From contig NZ_CP097320.1 of NCBI RefSeq assembly GCF_023515995.1, positions 4,216,001 to 4,280,000 of the forward strand: a stretch of 64,000 nt of DNA. The letters run 5' to 3'. Origin of the DNA: Candidatus Mycobacterium methanotrophicum. GTDB taxonomy: Bacteria; Actinomycetota; Actinomycetes; Mycobacteriales; Mycobacteriaceae. Positions 9,403 to 16,811 of the stretch are shown piece after piece; the first letter of the stretch is position 1, and each line of letters begins with the position of its first letter. Both the position numbers and the translations under genes were made by a program. The notes under the pieces were generated by a model. That model saw nothing but the letters and a program-made list of their open reading frames with translations. It searched no databases and was not told the DNA's origin.

Positions 9403-10356
9403 TCAATGACGTTTTCTCAGTAATTTCCGCGTTGGAGAGTCGATAGTACGATCGCGGCGGCAACAACTGCGCCAATCCTGGTTGGACACAGGCGGATTCG
9501 ACGGAGGCAGCGCCAACGCTGTTTGAGTTCGGCGTTGGCGCGTTCACCGATGGCACGCGCCGCGGTGAGCAGCATGTTGTAGCTCTGATTCTCCACGGCC
9601 AGGCCGCGGCCCTTGACCGGAGTGTGCACCCCGATCCCCGCTCCTTCGTAGCCCTTGTCGGCCAGCGTCGGCACCCCGTCGGCCGCGGACTTGTACAGCG
9701 CGCCCAGGCAGTGCGCGCGGGCGGCGGTGATGTCGTGCACGCTGCCCGGCTCGGCCTCGCTCGACCACACCGGGAACCCGCCCGGGTCGGCCAGTATCTG
9801 CACATTGCCGCCCTGGGTTTTGTGCTTGCCCGAATACCACCGGTGATGGCCGGCCTCGTTGCGCTCGTCCACCCGGTCGATGGCGATCAGCGTCCCGTCC
9901 AGCGTCACGTGCGACCACTGTTCGGCCTTGGCCCGGTCGAGCACTTCGTGCAGGTCAGGAGCTTGTTCGGCGATCACGTCGATCGCCTCGTGCAGATAGC
10001 GGTAGCTGGTGGAGATCGGCAGCCCAGCCTCCATCGCCAACAACCGGATCGGGGCGTCGTCGCGGAACCACCGCAGCACCAGCTTGGCCTGCGTGCGCAC
10101 CGTACCCGACCGCCGCCCGGCCCGCGTTCTGATCTCGCGCCGGTGAACGTGCAGCAGCGCGGTCACATGCAGCAGGGTTTCCTCCGGCACGTCGCAGATG
10201 GCAGAGTAGGTGAACACGTGGGGTCCTTTGCAGCGGAGCGGGTTTCCTCGTCGAAACCGAATCCTTGAGCAAGGACCCCACGCCCAGCCACTACGACACG
10301 CCGAAAACTCCAGTCACACCAGACTCACGAGCCCCAAGTGAGAAAACCTCAATTAC
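9403..10356 (-). mobile_element. IS5-like insertion sequence
   Basis: An element of about 0.95 kb bounded by imperfect inverted repeats: TCAATGACGTTTTCTCAG at the left (9403-9420) and the complement of TAATTGAGGTTTTCTCAC at the right (10339-10356), 14 of 18 positions matching. A second imperfect palindrome, GGGGTCCTTTGC (10220-10231) with GCAAGGACCCC (10269-10279), lies just upstream of the transposase start and may be regulatory. The Type ISP reading frame resumes immediately to the right, so this element marks the right edge of the insertion in that gene. Confidence 0.65.
9417..10217 (-). CDS. IS5-family (DDE_Tnp_4) transposase
   Basis: A 266-aa transposase starting at ATG 10217. The N-terminal half is a helix-turn-helix (TVRTQAKLVLRWFRDD, LAMEAGLPISTSYRYL). 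The DDE core shows LDGTLIAIDRV for the first Asp, PGSVHDITAAR for the second, and ERANAELKQRWRCLRRI for the Glu block. The order and size fit the IS5-like group with a HARBI1-type catalytic domain. It looks intact. Confidence 0.8.
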   Translation of the reverse strand: MFTYSAICDVPEETLLHVTALLHVHRREIRTRAGRRSGTVRTQAKLVLRWFRDDAPIRLLAMEAGLPISTSYRYLHEAIDVIAEQAPDLHEVLDRAKAEQWSHVTLDGTLIAIDRVDERNEAGHHRWYSGKHKTQGGNVQILADPGGFPVWSSEAEPGSVHDITAARAHCLGALYKSAADGVPTLADKGYEGAGIGVHTPVKGRGLAVENQSYNMLLTAARAIGERANAELKQRWRCLRRIRLCPTRIGAVVAAAIVLSTLQRGNY

Positions 10357-11401
10357 GGACCCCGACGCAACCCAGATCGCCTGGAGCAGTGGCCTGAAGG
10401 ATCAACTTTTACGCGACGCCCACATTAGTTTTGATGCCGATCGCGTGATCCTAGGCTCGTATCGGCCGTTCCAGACGCAGCACGTGTACTTCGATAGCCA
10501 GCTGAACGAACGTCGAGGGAAGCTCCCATCGATGTTCCCGACACCGAATCAAAGCAACACCGGGATCCTTGTTCTCGCGCCACGCGACGGAACTACATTC
10601 GCAACCCTGATGACCGGACTTGTCCCAGACCTCTCGTTCTTTACGTACACGGCTCAATTCTTCCCTCGCTGGTCCTACGAGAAGGTTCACCCCGACGACG
10701 GCACCCTCGCGCTCGATGCCGGAGAGTCCGGCGATTTCGACGTGCACGGCTACCGCAGGGTTGACAACATCACCGACGGCATCCTCCGCCTCTACCGGGA
10801 GGCGGTCGGCGACCAGGTCACCAAAGACGACATCTTCTTCTACGTCTACGGTCTCCTCCACGACCCGGCCTACCGCGAGACGTACGCGGCGGATCTGAAG
10901 AAGATGCTGCCGCACATTCCGACTCCGGAAACGAGGGAGCGGTTCGAGCAACTTTCATCAGCTGGCCAAGCCCTGTCGGACCTCCACGTCGGGTACGAAG
11001 ACGTTGAGCCGTATCCGGTTGACGTGCAGTTGAAGGCTGGTGCCGACCCGTCCGACCGCGAGACCTGGCGGGTGACGAAACTGAAGTGGGCCAAGAAGAA
11101 GGACCCTGAGACCGGCAAGAACGTCGATGACCACACGAAGCTGATCTACAACCCGAAGGTCACGATCACCGGCATCCCCGAGGACGCCGAGAGGTACATG
11201 CTCGGCTCCCGGTCGGCTTTGGCCTGGATCATTGACCGGTACCAGGTCAAGATCGACAAGCCGTCGGGCATCAAGAACGACCCCAACGATTGGTGCGACG
11301 AGCACGACGACCCGCGGTACATCGTTGATCTGGTCGCCAAGGTCACGACCGTCGCTGTGGAGACGATGAAGATCGTCGACGGGCTCGCCGAAAGCGCATA
11401 G
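10357..11401 (+). pseudogene. Type ISP restriction-modification enzyme, C-terminal fragment
   Basis: This is the missing C-terminal ~345 aa of the enzyme that begins at 3614. It resumes with DPDATQIAWSSGLKDQL, matching the segment that follows the methyltransferase core in Type ISP proteins. It continues with SYRPFQTQHVYFD, an FFVYGLLH-like block (FFYVYGLLHDPAYRETY), and the terminal region YMLGSRSALAWIIDRY and CDEHDDPRYIVDLVAKV. This region contains the target-recognition and coupler domains. The open frame extends back to 10265, but residues before 10357 are encoded by the IS end. Joined to the N-terminal part, the ancestral protein was about 1,640 aa, normal for the family. Confidence 0.85.
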
Positions 11402-11468
11402 GACCCGACTGCTGGGGCTACGTGTCGGACTCCGACTCGTTGTCGGTCCACCGCGATAGCTTCCAGCG

Positions 11469-11672
11469 ATGGTGACCTACATGTTGAGCGAGTCCGCCGA
11501 CGGCTGGGTGCTCTACGACGACGAGGGCAGAACCACGGTCTTGCGGGGCAGTCTCGATACCGTGCTGCTCGACGCAGCGAAAGCGATGCGCGAGAGAGGT
11601 GATCCCGTACACGGCGGGTGGACCGTAGTGCAGGACACCGAAGTGCAGACACTGCGGTTCTTCCCGAGGTAG
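11469..11672 (+). CDS. Small hypothetical protein
   Basis: A 67-aa protein (MVTYMLSESADGWVLYDDEG...) with no motif I recognise; the central segment DTVLLDAAKAMRERGD looks helical. A GATAGCTT -10-like box lies 8-9 nt before the ATG, so it may be leaderless, and a perfect hairpin follows its stop directly. It sits between the Type ISP fragment and the transfer module. Coding status rests on promoter, start and terminator context. Confidence 0.45.
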   Translation: MVTYMLSESADGWVLYDDEGRTTVLRGSLDTVLLDAAKAMRERGDPVHGGWTVVQDTEVQTLRFFPR

Positions 11673-11673
11673 G

Positions 11674-11693
11674 GCGCGGGCTTTCACCCGCGC
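11674..11693 (+). terminator. GC-rich hairpin after the 67-aa gene
   Basis: Perfect 7-bp stem GCGCGGG / CCCGCGC with a 6-nt loop, one base after the TAG of the small gene. It has no T tract, as is common for actinobacterial terminators. Confidence 0.5.
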
Positions 11694-11725
11694 AGGAGAT
11701 TCACGCCACCATACGTCCGCGACCG

Positions 11726-11795
11726 CGGCGACTTTTCGAACGCGTCCAAGACGCGGGCTGTGAAAGCCGGCACCTTCGCCGACTGAGCTATCCCC
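11726..11795 (-). other. Degenerate tRNA-like remnant
   Basis: Read on the minus strand this stretch starts GGGGATAGCTCAGTCGG, a typical tRNA acceptor and D-arm start. It continues with CGGCTTTCACAGCC, like an anticodon arm, and GCGTTCGAA, like a T loop. The D and T stems do not pair properly and no 3' acceptor strand complements GGGGATA, so it is not a functional tRNA. It may be a relic of an old attachment site or an element-borne tRNA. Confidence 0.25.
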
Positions 11796-11877
11796 AATTT
11801 TCTAGGGGCGTCGCTAAAGACCTCATCTGGGTGCCACTTTGGATGGGAATCTAGTTCCCCACTCGAAAGGCTCAGCA

Positions 11878-12300
11878 ATGTCCATCCCCAAATGGCTCCA
11901 GATCGGCCACGACCAGGTGTTCGCCCTCGGCGCGTTCCTGGTATCCGAAGTAACGCCCATGATCGACTTCGACAAGTCATCCGGCGAAAACCGCGTACAG
12001 GCCAGAGATCGCGATACCGGCTTGCCGATGTGGCAGGTCGAGGTGCTTGACGGTGATCCGGCGGCGCCGAAGCGCAGCCGAACGGTGACGATCAAGTTCG
12101 CATCACCAACGCAGCCGTCTGCGCCCGCCAATTCCAGCGGGACACCCTTTACCCCAGTGGTTTTCGAGGGGCTCATGGCACTGCCATACGTCGAGAAGTC
12201 GGGCGACTTCTCCCGGATCGCCTGGTCCTTTCGAGCCTCCGACATGAGAGCACCGGGCAAGCCATCCGCGGGCACAACGGCCAGCCGGGAATCGGCATGA
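11878..12300 (+). CDS. Conserved protein of the transfer module
   Basis: A 140-aa protein starting MSIPKWLQIGHDQVFALGAF. The ATG at 11878 is chosen because CGAAAGG lies just upstream and the residues before it look unstructured. It overlaps by 4 nt (ATGA) the start of the FtsK-like gene. Short proteins with this start and position, directly before the translocase, are common in actinomycete integrative conjugative elements. No enzymatic motif is visible; a role as an accessory transfer factor is inferred from position only. Confidence 0.65.
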   Translation: MSIPKWLQIGHDQVFALGAFLVSEVTPMIDFDKSSGENRVQARDRDTGLPMWQVEVLDGDPAAPKRSRTVTIKFASPTQPSAPANSSGTPFTPVVFEGLMALPYVEKSGDFSRIAWSFRASDMRAPGKPSAGTTASRESA

Positions 12301-13619
12301 ATCCCGATCCGTACGCACAGCTCGATCCCGACACCGCTTTCCGGCTCGATCACGTCTTGAATTTCCTCACCACTCTCGGCCTGTGGGTGGCGATCCTCGT
12401 AGGAGTCAGCGCCGCGACCCTCATCTCCTGGCGGCTGCACTCACCCGAGACGTTCGAAGAACGGTTCGCAACACCGGCCCGACTGCTGCGCTGGCGACTA
12501 TGGGCTTACGCCTCCTGGCACAGGCTCTGCAAGCGCTGCGGCTTGTCCGCCTCCGAGCAGGTCACTCGCCGCAACAAAGAAGGCCGGCAGGTCACCTCCA
12601 CCCGTTGGTTTCATCCAAAGCTGCTGGGAACAGACGTATTTCACACCACCCTGCGCCTCACAGTACGAGCACGGATGGGACAGACGGTGGAAGACCTGGA
12701 GCGGGCCGTCCCTGCGATCCGCGACGCTGCTGGCGCACATTCGGCGCGGACGGTTGTCGTCTCGCCCGGGACGCTGCGCGTCGAGCTGGTCATGCGGGAG
12801 CAGTTGTCGACGATAGGTCACGCAGCGCCGCCAACAGCGGTCGCAACAACACGAGTCGCGCTCGGGCGACGCGAGGACGGTTCCGCCTGGACCCTCCCCT
12901 TGCGCGGACGACACACCCTCACCGTGGGCTGCTCGGGCGCGGGCAAAGGCTCCATCTTCTGGGGCATCGCCTGCGAACTCGGCCCGGCCGTCGCCGCCGG
13001 AGTGGTTCATCTCATCGGAATTGACCTGAAGTACGGCATCGAATTGTCAGTCGGTGCAGGGTTATTCACCAAGATCGCCACCACCGAGGCCGACGCCGCG
13101 GAAACCCTTGCCGGGCTGGAGAAGCTGATGAACAAGCGCGGCCACGAGATGGCGGGCCGAACGCGCGAGCACCGTCCGACCAATGCCTCACCCCTCGTTG
13201 TGCTGCTGATCGACGAGCTGGCCGGAGTGACCGCGTACAAGAGCGACCCGACCCTGCGTAAGGAAGCCGCCGCCTCGTTGTCACGGATCCTCACCAAAGG
13301 TCGAGCGCTGGGAATCGTGGTGGCCGCGTTCCTGCAGGACCCTCGCAAAGAGGTCCTGCCGATGCGAGGGCTGTTTACCCAGACCATCGCGCTTCGACTG
13401 CGATCCCGCGAGGAAGTCACGATGGTCCTTGGCGACGGGATGGCCGACAGAGCGCCAGCGCACCGAATAAACCCCGACAGACCCGGCACCGGCTACGTCA
13501 TCGCCGAGGACAGCCACACGACCAAGGTCCGATCCGACTTCTGGTCCGACGATCAAATCCGCGCCACGGCGAAGCAATACGCAAGATCGAGGTTGGCCGG
13601 TGGGCAGAGCAGTGAATAA
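12297..13619 (+). CDS. FtsK/SpoIIIE-type DNA translocase (TraB-like)
   Basis: A 440-aa protein with an N-terminal membrane segment (about residues 24-45), a linker domain, and an FtsK-type ATPase with Walker A GCSGAGKGS (211-219) and Walker B LLIDE (D306-E307). A later block, GLFTQTIALRLRS, matches the FtsK core. Actinomycete integrative conjugative elements transfer double-stranded DNA with a single hexameric FtsK-like pump such as TraB or TraSA of pSAM2; this protein has the right size and context. It is translationally coupled to the gene before it and followed by xis and int. No replication initiator is recognisable nearby. Confidence 0.8.
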   Translation: MNPDPYAQLDPDTAFRLDHVLNFLTTLGLWVAILVGVSAATLISWRLHSPETFEERFATPARLLRWRLWAYASWHRLCKRCGLSASEQVTRRNKEGRQVTSTRWFHPKLLGTDVFHTTLRLTVRARMGQTVEDLERAVPAIRDAAGAHSARTVVVSPGTLRVELVMREQLSTIGHAAPPTAVATTRVALGRREDGSAWTLPLRGRHTLTVGCSGAGKGSIFWGIACELGPAVAAGVVHLIGIDLKYGIELSVGAGLFTKIATTEADAAETLAGLEKLMNKRGHEMAGRTREHRPTNASPLVVLLIDELAGVTAYKSDPTLRKEAAASLSRILTKGRALGIVVAAFLQDPRKEVLPMRGLFTQTIALRLRSREEVTMVLGDGMADRAPAHRINPDRPGTGYVIAEDSHTTKVRSDFWSDDQIRATAKQYARSRLAGGQSSE

Positions 13620-13654
13620 CGGGTTCGACTCAATCCAAGCAGCGAGGTGATGCC

Positions 13655-13891
13655 ATGGTGATTCACGGTCTTCGGGAAGCGCTTGTGTCCACCGGGAGCT
13701 TTCCTGAGCTGCTGACCGCAGATCAGGTGTCGGCGCTCCTTGGCGTCTCTGCCGCGACACTCAACCGGTGGGCCGCTCTCCGCGAGACGACGGGCGAGCA
13801 GATTGGGCCGCCCTGCTACACCCTGTCGGAGCGGGTACGCCGCTGGGATGGGGCCGAAGTCCGGTCCTGGCTCAAGCAGGTGCGCCGGTAA
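13655..13891 (+). CDS. Excisionase-like helix-turn-helix protein
   Basis: A 78-aa protein with a MerR/excisionase winged helix: LLTADQVSALLGVSAATLNRWAAL followed by the wing containing GPPCYTLSERVRRW. Such proteins direct the partner integrase towards excision. Its TAA overlaps the ATG of the integrase by one base, so the two genes are coupled. Confidence 0.75.
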   Translation: MVIHGLREALVSTGSFPELLTADQVSALLGVSAATLNRWAALRETTGEQIGPPCYTLSERVRRWDGAEVRSWLKQVRR

Positions 13892-15059
13892 TGGCCGGCA
13901 ACACGCCACGCGGCATCCGGAAACGCCTCAACGCCGCCGGTGAGCCCCGCTACCAAGTCCGCTACCTGATCCGCGATCCCGACGCACCGTCTGGCTGGGT
14001 CGAGACGTCCGCGACGTTCCCCACCCTCCGCGAGGCGAAAGCGTTCAAGTCCGAGCGCGACAACGAGGCCGCGCTCGGCGCCCGTCGGTTCGATCCCCGT
14101 CTGGGCCGCACACCCCTGAGCCGGATATGGACGCAGTTCTCGGAGTTCAAGAAGCCGAGCCGTGTCGCCAAAGACCTGGAGCGGCTACACGCAGCACTGG
14201 GAACTGCGCATCAAGCCACGCCTTGGCCACGTGCCGGTCGACGAGATCACCCGCACCGACGTCCAGGCGTTCGTTGACGGCCTGACGGTCGGCCCGTGGG
14301 CGAAGATGTCCACGCTGCGCCTGCTGCGGTCGATCCTCGACGTCGCGCACCAAGACGGCCGCATCCACCGCAACCCCGCTCTCGGTGTCTCAGCGGGCCG
14401 CATTCCCGAGCGGGAACGTCACCGCTACCTGACCGCGCAGGAAGTCCAAACGCTTGCCACGGCGTGCGGCGACCAGGGCGACGTCGTGACGATCCTCGCC
14501 TACACCGGCCTGCGCTGGTCCGAACTCGTCGGTCTCCGCGTCAAGGACATCGATCTCAGCGCCCGTCGCCTCTACGTCCGTCGCGCAGCACCCGAAGTAG
14601 AAGGCCACATCGTCATCGGACCGCCCAAGACCCGAGCCGGGATCAGAACCGCCCCGCTCCCCCAAGTCGTCGTCGACATCTTCAAGGCGCGCATCACCGG
14701 CCGGGAACCCGACGATCCAGCCGTCACCTCACCCAACGGAAAACTGTTGCGATCCAACAACTGGCGCCGGCACACGCATTGGAACCAAGTCCTCAAGAAA
14801 ACGAACCTGGCATCGCTGACCATTCACGAGCTACGCCACACCTATGCCAGCCTGGCGCAAGTCCGGCGCCGACCTTCGCTACGTGCAGAAGACCATGGGC
14901 CACTCAACACCAACCATCACCGCCAACATCTACAGCGACCTCTACGCCGACGAGCTGGACCAGGTCGCAACCAACCTCGACCAGCTTCACGCGACGGAGA
15001 TTCAACCACCGAAGACCGGACAGAAACCGGACGAATCAAACCAACAACCGAGTGCATAA
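13891..15059 (+). pseudogene. Tyrosine integrase, two frameshifts
   Basis: The full integrase of about 390 aa can be reconstructed across three frames. The N-terminus and arm-binding domain run from MAGNTPRGIRKRLN to FKKPSRV. A shift near 14160 leads into SPKTWSGYTQHW, the core-binding domain and the catalytic domain with TGLRWSELVGL (first Arg) and HELRHTYASL (His and Arg). A second shift near 14850 leads into KSGADLRYVQKTMGHST (His) and IYSDLY (Tyr nucleophile). All catalytic residues survive, so the breaks are recent or sequencing errors. The gene ends 24 bp before the 3' end of tRNA-Phe, the usual attachment site for such integrases. If truly broken, the element is locked in place. Confidence 0.75.
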
Positions 15060-15082
15060 TCCGTGTCTATGCAGGTAGAACG

Positions 15083-15159
15083 TGGTGGCCAGGGCCGGGA
15101 TCGAACCGGCGACCTTCCGCTTTTCAGGCGGACGCTCATACCGACTGAGCTACCTGGCC
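15083..15159 (-). tRNA. pheU: tRNA-Phe (GAA)
   Basis: Cloverleaf on the minus strand: acceptor GGCCAGG pairs with CCTGGCC, D arm GCTCAGTCGGTATGAGC, anticodon stem TCCGC/GCGGA with loop CTGAAAA (GAA), T loop TTCGATC, and an encoded 3' CCA. First of three minus-strand tRNAs in the order Phe, Asp, Glu from the left. Confidence 0.95.
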
Positions 15160-15187
15160 GGAAGGCATCATGTGCCTTGCACGACGG

Positions 15188-15261
15188 CGACCCTGACGGG
15201 ACTCGAACCCGCGACCTCCGCCGTGACAGGGCGGCGCGCTAACCAACTGCGCCACAGGGCC
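15188..15261 (-). tRNA. aspT: tRNA-Asp (GTC)
   Basis: 74 nt on the minus strand. Acceptor GGCCCTG pairs with CAGGGTC, D arm GGCGCAGTTGGTTAGCGC, anticodon loop CTGTCAC (GTC), T arm GCGGGTTCGAGTCCCG. CCA is not encoded. It lies 28 bp upstream of tRNA-Phe and is probably co-transcribed with it. Confidence 0.95.
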
Positions 15262-15296
15262 TAGCTGTACCAACTGCTCCGCGTTGCCGCGTCGCG

Positions 15297-15369
15297 TACC
15301 CCCAACGGGATTCGAACCCGTGCTACCGCCGTGAAAGGGCGGCGTCCTAGGCCACTAGACGATGGGGGC
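15297..15369 (-). tRNA. gluT: tRNA-Glu (TTC)
   Basis: 73 nt on the minus strand. Acceptor GCCCCCA pairs with TGGGGGT, anticodon loop CTTTCAC (TTC) in stem CCGCC/GGCGG, T arm CGGGTTCGAATCCCG. CCA is not encoded. It is the promoter-proximal gene of the Glu-Asp-Phe unit, divergent from tRNA-Lys. Confidence 0.95.
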
Positions 15370-15491
15370 CAGAACCGAATCACTCCGGGGTACTCGCAAC
15401 AAAGGCTACGTTGGGAGCCAAGCCAGCTTAGGGCACCGTGGACCTAATCCTCAAACGAGCACGATTGCGCAACCAGTATCCTATGCCTCGC

Positions 15492-15567
15492 GCCCCTATA
15501 GCTCAGTTGGTAGAGCTACGGACTTTTAATCCGCAGGTCCTAGGTTCGAGTCCTAGTGGGGGCACCA
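15492..15567 (+). tRNA. lysT: tRNA-Lys (TTT), attachment site
   Basis: 76 nt on the plus strand with acceptor GCCCCTA, D arm GCTCAGTTGGTAGAGC, anticodon loop CTTTTAA (TTT), T arm TAGGTTCGAGTCCTA and encoded CCA. Its last 36 bp recur at 19523-19558, marking it as the integration target of the downstream island. The gene itself is intact. Confidence 0.95.
15532..15567 (+). repeat. att repeat copy 1 (3' end of tRNA-Lys)
   Basis: Begins CGCAGGTCCTAGG and ends GGGGGCACCA within tRNA-Lys. It matches 19523-19558 at 35 of 36 positions. It covers the anticodon-stem 3' strand, variable loop and T arm to CCA, the standard target of tyrosine integrases. Confidence 0.85.
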
Positions 15568-15805
15568 GGTGAACGTCCAAGTCAGGGCGTTTCCGAGCGT
15601 TTGCGACACCGGCCGCGCCGATCCGTCAAGGCCGCCGCGTCAGCACCGTGTCAGCGAGTGACCGGTACCGCGCCCTGTATCGCGCGCGTCAGCAACCTTT
15701 GAGCCGTCGTGGGGCACGACGTGCCGCAACCAGGCCGGAGCTTGGCGGCTAGCGAGGAGTCCCGTACTGCTCCGCTCCCGGCGGTGCTGCTGATAGCTTC
15801 CCAGC

Positions 15806-16675
15806 GTGGACCCAACGAGCCCGTTCCCGGATGAAGACGCTGTCGACGTAGCAGGCGAGGTCCGTGAGGTCACCACTGATGGTTGGCCGAGCGGCTACAT
15901 TTACGGCGCTACTCGATACGCCGACGTAATCCTCAAGGAATCGTTTAGCGCGCGATTCGCGGACCTCGTCACGGCGCTTGATCAGTTTCACCCCACGTTG
16001 GATGAGCTTCGGGCGGGTGGCGGTGGACGCACAGTGTTCGTGAAGCGTTTCGACGACTCTCTGGCGGCGATGACGCTAGGCGGCCAGAAAATCTGGGGTA
16101 AGCAGAACGTCACGATTGTCAAGCATGTCGAGCTGGACGGCACCACGCTCCAAACCAGCCGCACGCACAGCCACGAGATCGACATGTTCGGCAAGGGCAC
16201 CATTGAGCAGCCGCTCCCCGGCATCGCCGTAGAAATGGAGTGGAACAACAAAGATCCCTTCTATGACCGCGACCTCAACAACTTCCAAGCGCTTCATCGC
16301 GAGGGGGCAATCGCCATCGGGGTAATCGTCACCCGAGGACCGAATCTCCAAGCGCTCATCTATCCCACGATCAAGAGCAGGGACCGAAACAAGAAGTACG
16401 GTCAAGCGTCTACGCACTGGGACAAGCTCATCCCCAAGGTGAACCTAGGCGGTGGCGGCGAGTGTCCGCTTCTGTTGGTGGGAATCGAGCCAGCGCGTAT
16501 CACCGGTATCGGCTTGGCCCAGAAAGTGAAGAAGCTACTAGGGGACGCTGACGATCTGCGTGCGCACTGGCGGGACAAAGGTTACGAGCGGCTGAGAGAC
16601 GCCAAGCCGCTCATCGACAAGATGAAGGCAGAGGCCGACGACCTTATGCCCCCGTTAGCCGACGTAACGGTCTAG
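15806..16675 (+). CDS. BglII/BstYI-family type II restriction endonuclease
   Basis: A 289-aa protein resembling the BglII/BstYI family in its core: GIAVEMEWNNKDPFYDRDL followed by the hydrophobic strand AIAIGVIVTRG. D126 with E143-x-E145 is a plausible PD-(D/E)XK-type metal site. Family members cut AGATCT or RGATCY as dimers. The start is GTG 15806, preceded by a GATAGCTT box 6-7 nt upstream, suggesting a leaderless transcript. The cognate methyltransferase follows 136 nt downstream on the same strand. Specificity is inferred from the family and from AGATCT sites in the partner's promoter. Confidence 0.75.
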   Translation: MDPTSPFPDEDAVDVAGEVREVTTDGWPSGYIYGATRYADVILKESFSARFADLVTALDQFHPTLDELRAGGGGRTVFVKRFDDSLAAMTLGGQKIWGKQNVTIVKHVELDGTTLQTSRTHSHEIDMFGKGTIEQPLPGIAVEMEWNNKDPFYDRDLNNFQALHREGAIAIGVIVTRGPNLQALIYPTIKSRDRNKKYGQASTHWDKLIPKVNLGGGGECPLLLVGIEPARITGIGLAQKVKKLLGDADDLRAHWRDKGYERLRDAKPLIDKMKAEADDLMPPLADVTV

Positions 16676-16759
16676 GTCGCGCCTTGGGATCAGGTGGAAC
16701 ACACCGACGGGTAGCGGCGTCCAACGACTTATGGACTCGATGCCCTACGATGCTGACCA

Positions 16760-16797
16760 AAGATCTATTTTGTTCGATGAAGATCTAATTTGTTCGC
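16760..16797 (+). promoter_or_regulatory. Two 17-bp repeats containing AGATCT before the methyltransferase
   Basis: AAGATCTATTTTGTTCG (16760-16776) and AAGATCTAATTTGTTCG (16780-16796) are direct repeats with a 20-bp period, differing at one position. AGATCT lies at 16761-16766 and 16781-16786. TATTTT and TAATTT inside the repeats resemble -10 boxes and lie 40 and 20 nt before the methyltransferase start. The arrangement suggests a promoter or operator that the system's own methylation, or its own HTH domain, could read. Confidence 0.6.
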
Positions 16798-16811
16798 TTA
16801 AGGGAGGCGAT

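Larger units (their letters stand above)
1..15159. mobile_element. tRNA-Phe-associated integrative element with defence cargo (left end not seen)
   Basis: The coupled FtsK-like, xis and int genes run directly into the 3' end of tRNA-Phe, the layout of actinomycete integrative conjugative elements. Everything to the left is accessory in character: an ApeA-like gene, DUF488, a Type ISP gene and three insertion sequences. I searched by eye for a second copy of the tRNA-Phe 3' end between 1 and 12,000 and did not find one, so the left border is unknown and may lie before the window. The listed start is therefore only the window edge. Confidence 0.45.

Noticed and set aside
11726-11795. Functional tRNA with a TCA or TTC anticodon
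   Set aside because: Acceptor, D and T stems do not pair, so only a relic is reported.
1-12000. Second copy of the tRNA-Phe 3' end marking the left border of the first element
   Set aside because: No convincing match to GGTGGCCAGGGCCGGGATCG-like sequence was found by eye.
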